From Lentisphaeria bacterium (GTDB lineage: Bacteria > Verrucomicrobiota > Lentisphaeria > Victivallales > GWF2-50-93), in NCBI GenBank assembly GCA_020056205.1, contig JAGVIF010000539.1, positions 1 through 5,926 on the forward strand: a DNA stretch of 5,926 bases. The letters are read 5' to 3'. The position numbers and the translations under genes were made by a program. Below, in pieces: positions 1 through 5,299 of this stretch. Each line of letters starts with the position of its first letter. Position 1 is the stretch's first letter. Below the pieces are notes generated by a model. It was given only the letters and a program-made list of their open reading frames with translations, was not told the DNA's origin and made no database searches.

Positions 1-2
1 AA

Positions 3-116
3 AACAGGCTGGAAAGTATGGAATCCACCCGTCCCGTCTTCATGCGGTTGAAACGGATTTTTCAGAAATTGGCCAGAAATTCATCTTTAGAAGTCATCGG
101 TGCCAGTATAAATTAA
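3..116 (+). CDS. C-terminal end of an unidentified plus-strand gene (partial)
   Basis: An open frame enters from the left edge and runs for 37 codons to a TAA at 114-116, ending in LEVIGASIN. The peptide has mixed, soluble-looking composition, with a basic helical stretch (VFMRLKRIFQKLA). I do not recognise the family. It converges on hisD, which reads the other way. A second frame starting at base 2 is also open for about 58 codons, but its tail is cysteine- and phenylalanine-rich and less protein-like. I prefer this frame because its stop is followed at once by an AT-rich hairpin. Confidence is limited because so little of the gene is visible. Confidence 0.35.
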   Translation, partial: NRLESMESTRPVFMRLKRIFQKLARNSSLEVIGASIN

Positions 117-142
117 TCATTTGTTATCAATCTGATATGATT
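115..142 (+). terminator. Weak AT-rich hairpin after the left-edge gene
   Basis: AATCAT (115-120) can pair with ATGATT (137-142), with an inner ATCA/TGAT pairing around a short loop. It sits directly on the stop codon of the partial plus-strand frame and is followed by AT-rich sequence. There is no GC-rich stem and no clean T run, so this is at best a weak terminator between two convergent genes. Confidence 0.2.
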
Positions 143-145
143 ATA

Positions 146-298
146 TTATTGCATTTTTCTCCGACCTTTTTTCCGTGACGTAAGCCTTCCTGAAACAAAC
201 TGGAGGCTCAACTTGAATCTATCGTCTCCCAGGCAAGCCCCGGCAGAGGTGAACATATCCTTTTCGTCATCATCCTCGCCGCTGTTTATGTAGGCCAT
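146..298 (-). pseudogene. Possible C-terminal remnant of a REP-associated (Y1/RAYT-type) transposase
   Basis: A 50-codon minus-strand frame (ATG at 296-298, stop at 146-148) lies just downstream of hisD and in the same frame. Its second half reads LGDDRFKLSLQFVSGR followed by a basic tail (RKKGRRK). From memory this matches the usual end of REP-associated tyrosine transposases: an LG(D/S)xxF motif, a helix ending in GRR, then a basic RGRPRK-like tail. The N-terminal Y1 catalytic domain (HUH motif and tyrosine) is absent because hisD occupies the place where it would lie. No ribosome binding site precedes the ATG. I read it as a decayed fragment, but a chance open frame cannot be excluded. Confidence 0.35.
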
Positions 299-325
299 GC
301 GCTGTTGATCCCGCGATTGAATACA

Positions 326-1612
326 TTATACACGCAATGCGACGCTGAGCGCGTGGGCTGAGAGGCCTTCAGTTTCCGCCATCGCCAAGATTGCGCCGCT
401 TTCTTTTCTCAAGGCTTCTTCATCATATTTAATCAGACTTGTCCGGTGAAAAAATTGCTCCACTGACAATCCGCTAAAAAATTTCGCTGTTCCGCCAGTC
501 GGAAGGACGTGGCTCGGACCGGCAACATAATCTCCAACCGATTCCGGAGCCCATTGTCCGATGAATATTGCCCCTGCGGAGGATATTTTTGACGCTATCG
601 TTTCCGGATTGCGGCACATTATTTCGAGATGTTCCGGCGCATATTCGCCTGCTATTTTGGCCGCAGTCAAAAGATCAGATGCGACGACGAGAAATGTATT
701 TTTTTCTATCACATTTTCCAGGGCTTTGGAAGATTTGATTTTTTTGGAAAGCAATAATATTAATTTTTCGACTTTTTCAACGAGGTCTCTGTCTGTGGAA
801 AGAAGAACAGCCTGTTCGTTGCCGCTGCCGTGTTCAGCCTGCGAGAGCAAGTCGGCGGCTATGAAATCAGGGTTCGCGGAAGAATCAGCGATTATCATTA
901 TCTCCGAAGGGCCGGCAATCATGTCAATGGCAACGTCGCCGTAAACCATTTTTTTTGCCGCAGTTACGTAAGCATTTCCTGGTCCGACGATTTTTTCGAC
1001 CTTTTTTACAGTGTCCGTTCCGTATGCGAGCGCCCCTATGCCATAGACGCCTCCCAACCTGTATGCGTCGGTTACTCCCGCCGATTTCATGGCGAAGAGA
1101 AGAGCCGGATGTATTCCCCTCTTGGAAGGAGGAGTTATCGCAACTATTTCTTTGACTCCCGCGATTTTCGCAATTGCCGCAGTGTGCACTGCGGTCGAGA
1201 TGAGAGGAGCTGTTCCGCCGGGGACATAAACTCCGATTCTCTTCAACGGGGAAAACTTTTCTCCAAGCACAACGCCTTTTCTCGGAGAGAATTTCCAGTT
1301 TTTTGGAATTTTCCGTCTTGCAAACTCCCTGACATTGTCAACGGCAAATTCAATATGTTTCTTTAGCGATGATGGAATTTTGCGGCAAGCCTGGGACATT
1401 TCTTTTTCGGTTATCCTGAAATCGGACGGCGACATTTTAACGCCGTCGTAAATTTTTGCGAAATTCGCAAGCGCGGCGTCTCCTTTGCTCTTCACTTCGG
1501 TCAATATTTTTTTTACATTTTCTTCTATGTCAGGCGGATACGCCCTTCTTTCGAAAAGAGCGGAGAGACAGGTTTCGCCGTTTTTCTTTTTCGTCAAATC
1601 AATTATTTTCAT
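326..1612 (-). CDS. hisD: Histidinol dehydrogenase HisD
   Basis: This cytosolic zinc enzyme carries out the last two steps of histidine synthesis: L-histidinol to L-histidinal to L-histidine, reducing two NAD+. The 428-residue length is normal (E. coli HisD has 434). The family signature runs through residues 226-265 (DVAIDMIAGPSEI, then LLSQAEHGSG). By alignment with E. coli, the zinc ligands are Q258, H261, D361 and H420. The catalytic pair E327-H328 lies in EYAPEHLEI, and H368 lies in GPSHVLPTGG. All key residues are present, so it should be active. The ATG is fixed by an in-frame TAG four codons upstream; only a weak GAG-containing ribosome site precedes it. It begins 26 bp after the pyrE stop, so the two genes are probably co-transcribed. 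No other his gene is in the window. Confidence 0.97.
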   Translation of the reverse strand: MKIIDLTKKKNGETCLSALFERRAYPPDIEENVKKILTEVKSKGDAALANFAKIYDGVKMSPSDFRITEKEMSQACRKIPSSLKKHIEFAVDNVREFARRKIPKNWKFSPRKGVVLGEKFSPLKRIGVYVPGGTAPLISTAVHTAAIAKIAGVKEIVAITPPSKRGIHPALLFAMKSAGVTDAYRLGGVYGIGALAYGTDTVKKVEKIVGPGNAYVTAAKKMVYGDVAIDMIAGPSEIMIIADSSANPDFIAADLLSQAEHGSGNEQAVLLSTDRDLVEKVEKLILLLSKKIKSSKALENVIEKNTFLVVASDLLTAAKIAGEYAPEHLEIMCRNPETIASKISSAGAIFIGQWAPESVGDYVAGPSHVLPTGGTAKFFSGLSVEQFFHRTSLIKYDEEALRKESGAILAMAETEGLSAHALSVALRV

Positions 1613-1638
1613 TTCCGTTCTCTATTTGCGGCGCAGGT

Positions 1639-2199
1639 TTATTTTGAACCCGGTTTTACAAGGGGGATGTCGTTGGCGCAGAGAGGGCATTCATCTTTTG
1701 TCCAAGTCCGGACATGCAGCTTGAGAAGGCTGTGAAACGGCACATCGAACTTGGCGTCCCCCCCGCTTCTGTCAACTATCACGGCGAGCGCCAAAACTTC
1801 GGCGCCGCAGGCGCGGACAAGGTCTATAGTCTGCCGTGAGCGTCCGCCCTTTGTGACAACATCTTCCGCGACGACAACCTTTTCTCCTTTTCCGAGAGAA
1901 AATCCTCTTCTCAATACGAGATTGTCATTTTCTTTTTCCGCGAAAATCGCGCGGGCGCCGACGGCTCGCGCAAACTCATGCCCTACGATAAGCCCTCCGA
2001 CTGCCGGAGATATAACTGTTTCGGGATTATCTTTGAGATTAATCTGTTCGGCAAGATTTCTGCACAAGGCCTCCGCGTGTTTCGGATATTGAAGAACGAG
2101 CGCGGCCTGGAAGAATTTGTCGCTGTGAAGTCCGCTTCTTAGGAGAAAATGCCCCGAAAGCAGGGCTCCGCATTTTTCAAAAGTTTTAAGTATATCCAT
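1639..2199 (-). CDS. pyrE: Orotate phosphoribosyltransferase PyrE
   Basis: PyrE joins orotate to PRPP to give OMP and pyrophosphate, the fifth step of de novo pyrimidine synthesis, in the cytosol. The 186-residue protein has the type I phosphoribosyltransferase PRPP loop at residues 108-121 (VVVAEDVVTKGGRS, with the acidic pair E112-D113). An N-terminal GHFLLRSGLHSDKFFQ segment is typical of PyrE. The C-terminal tail carries CPLC (171-174) and IPLVKPGSK, which marks the short Thermus-type PyrE subfamily rather than the enterobacterial form. The ATG is the only usable start before an in-frame TAG at 2239-2241. No clear Shine-Dalgarno sequence is seen. The start lies 24 nt below a terminator-like hairpin, so premature termination in the leader may control it. 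hisD follows after 26 bp. Confidence 0.96.
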   Translation of the reverse strand: MDILKTFEKCGALLSGHFLLRSGLHSDKFFQAALVLQYPKHAEALCRNLAEQINLKDNPETVISPAVGGLIVGHEFARAVGARAIFAEKENDNLVLRRGFSLGKGEKVVVAEDVVTKGGRSRQTIDLVRACGAEVLALAVIVDRSGGDAKFDVPFHSLLKLHVRTWTKDECPLCANDIPLVKPGSK

Positions 2200-2223
2200 A
2201 TTTGGGCATAACGGTTTTACAGT

Positions 2224-2251
2224 AAAAAAAATCCCACGCTAAAGCTGTGAA
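2224..2251 (-). terminator. Terminator-like hairpin with 8-U tract just upstream of pyrE
   Basis: Read on the minus strand, CAC-A-GC (2249-2244) pairs with GCGTG (2239-2235) around a TTTA loop, leaving one bulged A. Two G-U pairs can extend the stem to 2251/2233. After GA comes an uninterrupted run of eight T (2231-2224). The run ends 24 nt before the pyrE ATG. It could be the terminator of the nagB unit, an attenuator for pyrE, or part of a structured repeat. The stem is short, so its efficiency is uncertain. Confidence 0.5.
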
Positions 2252-2383
2252 CTCCAACAAAATCAGTTTTAAGTTTTCTACTTCAGAGTAGCGCGGGCCT
2301 ATTTGACCCGCGACTATCGGGTCAAATAGAACCGAGTTACTTAGACGGAAAACCTTAACTTAGCGACATTCGGGGCAGAGTTC
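2249..2383 (-). promoter_or_regulatory. Multibranched structured element in the pyrE leader
   Basis: Four nested or adjacent inverted repeats fit one fold. The closing stem is GAACTC (2249-2254) with GAGTTC (2378-2383). The second stem is AGTTTTAAGTTTTC (2265-2278) with GAAAACCTTAACT (2348-2360), 12 pairs with small bulges. Inside it are two arms: CTACT/AGTAG with a 4-nt loop (2278-2291) and a perfect 12-bp stem (2299-2310 with 2318-2329). The closing stem uses bases 2249-2251, which also form the base of the terminator hairpin, so the two structures compete. This is the arrangement expected of an attenuator or riboswitch. A structured interspersed repeat would look similar. I cannot match it to a named RNA family. 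Confidence 0.45.
2299..2329. repeat. Perfect 12-bp inverted repeat with 7-nt loop
   Basis: CTATTTGACCCG at 2299-2310 is the exact reverse complement of 2318-2329, around a 7-nt CGACTAT loop. There is no T run on either side, so it is not an ordinary terminator. CGCGGG at 2292-2297 can instead pair with CCCGCG at 2307-2312, giving a competing 6-bp hairpin that shares bases 2307-2310. Confidence 0.85.
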
Positions 2384-2415
2384 TATTCATTTCCGATTTC
2401 AAATTTTTCGTCATA

Positions 2416-2442
2416 GGGACACAAGGGACACAAGGGACACAA
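2416..2442. repeat. Three exact tandem copies of GGGACACAA
   Basis: The 9-bp unit GGGACACAA occurs at 2416-2424, 2425-2433 and 2434-2442 with no mismatches. It is bordered on both sides by A/T tracts (AAATTTTT-like). The unit length is a multiple of three, so it does not interrupt the spurious open frame across it (2355-2582), where it encodes repeated Cys-Val-Pro. This looks like slippage-generated intergenic DNA. Confidence 0.9.
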
Positions 2443-2461
2443 AATTTTTTCCATTGGCATT

Positions 2462-2485
2462 CGATACCGATTCCGACTCCGATTA
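2462..2485. repeat. Degenerate hexamer array (CGATNC-like, four units)
   Basis: Four consecutive hexamers, CGATAC, CGATTC, CGACTC and CGATTA, run from 2462 to 2485, each differing by one or two bases from CGATTC. They lie 19 bp from the 9-bp tandem repeat, in the same gene-free stretch. No function is evident. Confidence 0.7.
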
Positions 2486-2547
2486 AGTTTCTTATTGATA
2501 AAACACCGAGACGCAGGCGCTCGGGGTAGGACGCTGTCTTCTCCTTT
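2482..2547. repeat. Dispersed repeat, copy A (conserved flanks, hairpin core)
   Basis: The left flank (2482-2504, ending TTGATAAAAC) and the right flank (GTAGGACGCTG, 2526-2536, then TCTTCTCCTTT) match copy B at 2582-2640. Between them, copy A carries a hairpin with arms CCGAG (2506-2510) and CTCGG (2520-2524) and a 9-nt loop. The left flanks of the two copies are exactly 100 bp apart and differ at three of 23 positions. Confidence 0.7.
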
Positions 2548-2573
2548 GAAACTTCACCACCGATGAACACTGA

Positions 2574-2603
2574 TTTTATCAATTTAGTTTCATTTTGATA
2601 AAA
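2574..2603. repeat. Perfect 9-bp inverted repeat TTTTATCAA/TTGATAAAA
   Basis: TTTTATCAA at 2574-2582 is the exact reverse complement of 2595-2603, with a 12-nt loop. The right arm is also part of the left flank of repeat copy B, and the same TTGATAAAA occurs again at 2495-2503. The spacer is therefore built from reused modules in both orientations. Confidence 0.75.
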
Positions 2604-2640
2604 CTGCGAAAATCGCAGTAGGACGCTGACTTCTTTTCTT
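2582..2640. repeat. Dispersed repeat, copy B (same flanks, different hairpin core)
   Basis: This copy has the same flanks as copy A: TTGATAAAAC at 2595-2604 and GTAGGACGCTG at 2618-2628, followed by a CTTCT-rich tail. The core differs in sequence and length yet still forms a hairpin: CTGCGA (2604-2609) pairs with TCGCAG (2613-2618) around AAA, and one A-T pair can extend it. It ends 14 bp before the plus-strand coordinate of the nagB stop. Confidence 0.7.
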
Positions 2641-2654
2641 ATTCTTTTTTGCCG

Positions 2655-3470
2655 TCATCCCGTAATGCCGTCCTGCTGTTTATTGGCTCTGTATGGTTCC
2701 CATTCCGGCTCGTTGTTGAAGATCCAATCGTAATATTTTTTTTCTTTTAGTAAAGAAGCCGATTTCCCGTCAACTATCACTACGCATTTAGGATGCAGTT
2801 GAAGAGCTGAGGCTGTTACCATTGAAGTTATCGGGCCTTCCACCGCTTTTGCCAGCACTTCCGCCTTCGATGATCCGGTTACAAGACAAATTATTTTTTT
2901 TGCCTCAAGTATTGTTCCGACTCCCATTGTTATAGCGCGGCGTGGCATTTCGGATGGATTTTCAAAAAGCGGCGAATTTTGTTCTATTGTTGAAGGGGTC
3001 AATGCCTTAACCCTTGTTCTTGACTGCAGAGAGGAAAGAGGCTCATTGAATCCTATATGCCCGTCGCGGCCTATTCCGAGAAGTTGTAAATCTATCCCTC
3101 CGAATTCTCTTATTTTTTTTTCATATTCCGCGCATTCGGCGGAAAGGTCTTCGGCTGTTCCATTTGGCAGAAATGTGTTTCTTTTGTCTATGTTTATCTT
3201 GTCGAAAAAATGGTGATTCATATAATGCCTGTATGAACCTTTGTGCGTTGCCTGTATGCCGACGTATTCATCAAGGTTAAATGTCTTGGCGAGAGAAAAA
3301 TCCACTCCGTTTTCCCTATTTGTTTCCGATAGAAAAGCATAAAGCCTTTCCATTGTCCTGCCGGTCGCAAGGCCAAGAACGGTGTGAGGCTTGGCAAGCA
3401 ATGCGTGAACTATGAGAACCGCCGCGAGCTTAGTCGCTGATTCAGTGTCCGCCCTGATTATTATTTCCAT
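2655..3470 (-). CDS. nagB: Glucosamine-6-phosphate deaminase NagB
   Basis: NagB converts glucosamine-6-phosphate to fructose-6-phosphate and ammonia in the cytosol, feeding amino sugars into glycolysis. The 271 residues match the hexameric family (E. coli 266). The phosphate-binding loop GLATGRTM lies at 33-40. By alignment with E. coli, the active-site residues are D67 (in FNLDEYVG), D136 and H138 (in GRDGHIGFNEP) and E143. The residues equivalent to the E. coli allosteric GlcNAc-6P site (S146, S147, R153 and K155) are also present, so allosteric activation is plausible. An in-frame TAA two codons upstream fixes the ATG; no clear Shine-Dalgarno sequence is seen. It starts 38 bp after the methyltransferase fragment. 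No nagA or transporter is in the window, so the source of its substrate (chitin, wall recycling or other) cannot be read. Confidence 0.96.
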   Translation of the reverse strand: MEIIIRADTESATKLAAVLIVHALLAKPHTVLGLATGRTMERLYAFLSETNRENGVDFSLAKTFNLDEYVGIQATHKGSYRHYMNHHFFDKINIDKRNTFLPNGTAEDLSAECAEYEKKIREFGGIDLQLLGIGRDGHIGFNEPLSSLQSRTRVKALTPSTIEQNSPLFENPSEMPRRAITMGVGTILEAKKIICLVTGSSKAEVLAKAVEGPITSMVTASALQLHPKCVVIVDGKSASLLKEKKYYDWIFNNEPEWEPYRANKQQDGITG

Positions 3471-3508
3471 ATATTATGTTTTCTATTGAGAATATGTTTC
3501 AACGATTT

Positions 3509-3901
3509 TCATCTTACAGAATACCTCTCCTTTATTTCCTGTTCAATGCGTCTATGAGATATTTCGACGTATCCGCGAACAATTTCTGCTCCTATTCCTT
3601 TTCGGTTATGTCGGACAGCTGCTATTATTGAGGTTCCTGTTCCTAAAAACGGATCAAATACATTAGTCATTGATAAAACAAGCCTCTCAATCAATCCAAC
3701 CGGGAATTGACAGGGATGTTCTGTTTTTTCTACGTGATTACTTTTAACATTTGGAATAATCCAAAGATCGCCCGGATTTTTTCCTAGCGGATTGCATGAG
3801 TACTTTCCAGCATTGGGTCCCTTGAAATATTTTTTTCCGGGATACTTCTGGGGTATTCTCACGGGGTCTAAGTTGAAAACATAATCATTCGGAGGGATCA
3901 T
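3509..3901 (-). CDS. C-terminal part of a beta-class N6/N4 DNA methyltransferase (N-terminus missing)
   Basis: The 130-residue frame matches the C-terminal part of HpaI/HinfI-like adenine or cytosine-N4 methyltransferases. It has a FNLDPVRIPQKYPGKKYFKG segment (9-28), NPLGKNPGDLW (37-47), the EHPCQFPVGLIERLVL helix region (61-76), the AdoMet-binding motif DPFLGTGT (83-90), and a GAEI motif (104-107) before the last helix. The N-terminal half that should carry the catalytic DPPY-type motif IV is absent; whole members are usually well over 200 residues. SMTN runs straight into VFDPF, where relatives I recall have about four more residues (EGDL-like). The ATG overlaps the uxaC TGA by four bases (ATGA), so translational coupling is possible. 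It is most likely a remnant without activity of its own. A split enzyme with its other half elsewhere is the alternative. Confidence 0.8.
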   Translation of the reverse strand: MIPPNDYVFNLDPVRIPQKYPGKKYFKGPNAGKYSCNPLGKNPGDLWIIPNVKSNHVEKTEHPCQFPVGLIERLVLSMTNVFDPFLGTGTSIIAAVRHNRKGIGAEIVRGYVEISHRRIEQEIKERYSVR

Positions 3902-5271
3902 AAGTTATAAAATTTTTTTGGCTCCGAATAGGACATTTTTTCGGCGAGTTCAATCGCTGCGCACAGAGGCATTTGCCCTTTCCCGACCATTTCTCCGAGC
4001 ACGTCGGACAAAACTCTTCTAAACACCTCAAATCTTGAGCCATATGAGAGAAGTTTTCTCGAGTCTGAAACCATTCCTGCGAAATTCGCAAAAAGGTCAA
4101 CGCTGCCTATGTATTCGAGTTGTCTCTTCATTCCTATTGGAGTGTCGCAGAGCCACCATGCCGCCCCAAGCCTTACCTTGGAGCCAAAAGTTCTCGCTAT
4201 AGTTGCCAAAGTGGCTTGGTGCCCCGGTTCGAGACAATATAGCACAATTTTCAACTTGTCATCAAATCTGTTGAGGAAAGAGCGCAGAGGGGACAAAATG
4301 TCTATGAAATGATCCGACACATCTCCGCCGGCGTCGGGTCCGATATTGTTGAAAATGCTGTCCCTTACGTCTCTTACCGCTCCGATGTGTATCTGAAAAA
4401 CCCAGTTTTTTGATGCGTCAAGCCCGGCCATTTCGCCGAATATCCAATTTATGTAAACCTTGGCCTCATCTATCGAAGGGATTACTCCTGTTTTTGCCAT
4501 TTTGAATATTTTTTCAGCAGTATCTTTATTCCCTATTCCCGTTGGCGGCGCTTGAACGCCGTGGTCGCTTGCAACGCATCCGTGCGCCGCAAAATAGTCA
4601 TGCGATTGTTTAAGAACTTCCATGAGCTTATCCAGATTGTCTATTTCCGCGTTGAATTTTTTTTCAAGGGAATAAAGATAGTCTTTCCAGTTCTTCGATC
4701 TTATGTTCATTATTTTATCGGGGCGCCACGTCGGGTGAATAAAAATCTTTTGCGCCTGTTCATTCATTCGGGCGTGATGTTTGAGGGTGTCAACGGGGTC
4801 ATCGGTTGAACACATCGTTTCAACGGCTATTTTTTTCAGCAGAGCCTGCGGTCTGGCGCCTTTTTTCTGAAGCGCCGCGGATGCCTTGTCCCATATCTTG
4901 AGTCCGTTTTCGGGGCTGATGATATCGTCTATCCCGAGATAGCGCCTTAAATCAAGGTGTATCCATTCATAGACCGGATTTCCCGCTATTTCAGGAAAGA
5001 CCGATGCCATTTTGAGCCACTTTTCCTTGGGCATCGCGCCGCCACTTATGTATTTTTCCGGCACATTTCTCTTTCTGAGGACTTCCCACACGTAGTGGTC
5101 GGTCGCTGCGAAAAGTTGCCACGGATCGGAAAAGTTCTTGTTGTCCGCGATTTCGGCGACATTGGCATGATTGTGCGGATCAACAATTGGAAGAGATTTT
5201 ATCTCTTTATAAATTTTTTTCGCCGAGGCATTTGAAAGAAGATATTTTCTCTCCGAGAGAAAATTTTTCAT
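3898..5271 (-). CDS. uxaC: Glucuronate isomerase UxaC
   Basis: UxaC, a cytosolic amidohydrolase-superfamily enzyme, interconverts D-glucuronate and D-fructuronate (also D-galacturonate and D-tagaturonate), the entry step of hexuronate breakdown. From the ATG at 5271 the protein has 457 residues, near the usual 470. Family motifs in order: DPHNH (31-35, the metal-binding HxH), STDDPVDTL (155-163), SDHGV (235-239), VFQIHIGAVRD (291-301), AAWW (370-373), SDSR (402-405) and the SYGSRFEVFRR stretch (409-419). The frame stays open to a TTG at 5313, which would add 14 residues and overlap the upstream gene. I chose 5271 because MKNFLSERKYLLSN fits the usual UxaC start and GGGGA lies at ribosome-site distance. 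Other hexuronate genes (uxaA, uxaB, uxuA) are not in the window. Confidence 0.95.
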   Translation of the reverse strand: MKNFLSERKYLLSNASAKKIYKEIKSLPIVDPHNHANVAEIADNKNFSDPWQLFAATDHYVWEVLRKRNVPEKYISGGAMPKEKWLKMASVFPEIAGNPVYEWIHLDLRRYLGIDDIISPENGLKIWDKASAALQKKGARPQALLKKIAVETMCSTDDPVDTLKHHARMNEQAQKIFIHPTWRPDKIMNIRSKNWKDYLYSLEKKFNAEIDNLDKLMEVLKQSHDYFAAHGCVASDHGVQAPPTGIGNKDTAEKIFKMAKTGVIPSIDEAKVYINWIFGEMAGLDASKNWVFQIHIGAVRDVRDSIFNNIGPDAGGDVSDHFIDILSPLRSFLNRFDDKLKIVLYCLEPGHQATLATIARTFGSKVRLGAAWWLCDTPIGMKRQLEYIGSVDLFANFAGMVSDSRKLLSYGSRFEVFRRVLSDVLGEMVGKGQMPLCAAIELAEKMSYSEPKKFYNL

Positions 5272-5299
5272 AAATATCCCCGTGTTTTGTGCGCATAAA

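Larger units (their letters stand above)
2200..2654. other. 455-bp gene-free spacer between nagB and pyrE
   Basis: I see no convincing gene here. The longest open frame (minus strand, 2582 to 2355, 75 codons) runs through the tandem 9-mer, the hexamer array and a repeat copy, and reads like translated repeat. From nagB towards pyrE the stretch holds repeat copy B, a 9-bp inverted repeat, repeat copy A, the hexamers, the tandem 9-mer, the multibranched element and the terminator-like hairpin. I found no convincing -35/-10 pair for pyrE, though a weak one could be hidden in the AT-rich parts. Confidence 0.8.

Noticed and set aside
830..1366. 178-codon plus-strand open frame opposite hisD
   Set aside because: Shadow of hisD, whose motifs and length are unmistakable. 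The antisense peptide is rich in Arg, Ser and Cys with no family features.
1751..2092. 113-codon plus-strand open frame opposite pyrE
   Set aside because: Shadow of pyrE, low-complexity in Ser, Thr and Ala, with no recognisable motif.
2355..2582. 75-codon minus-strand frame in the nagB-pyrE spacer
   Set aside because: It is translated repeat DNA: CVP repeats come from the tandem 9-mer and the Gly/Ile stretch from the hexamer array. There is no ribosome site. It could be a leader peptide only if transcribed, and nothing supports that.
2416..2640. Possible CRISPR array from repeated units in the spacer
   Set aside because: Units are 6-9 bp and contiguous, or two copies 100 bp apart with palindromic cores. 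There are no regular 25-40 bp repeats with unique spacers and no cas genes.
3482..3512. Nine-codon frame MKIVETYSQ starting at the methyltransferase stop with an ATGA overlap
   Set aside because: Too short to support. It ends before nagB and encodes nothing recognisable.
3885..4100. 71-codon minus-strand frame overlapping the uxaC end
   Set aside because: Lies inside uxaC in another frame; no independent evidence for a gene.
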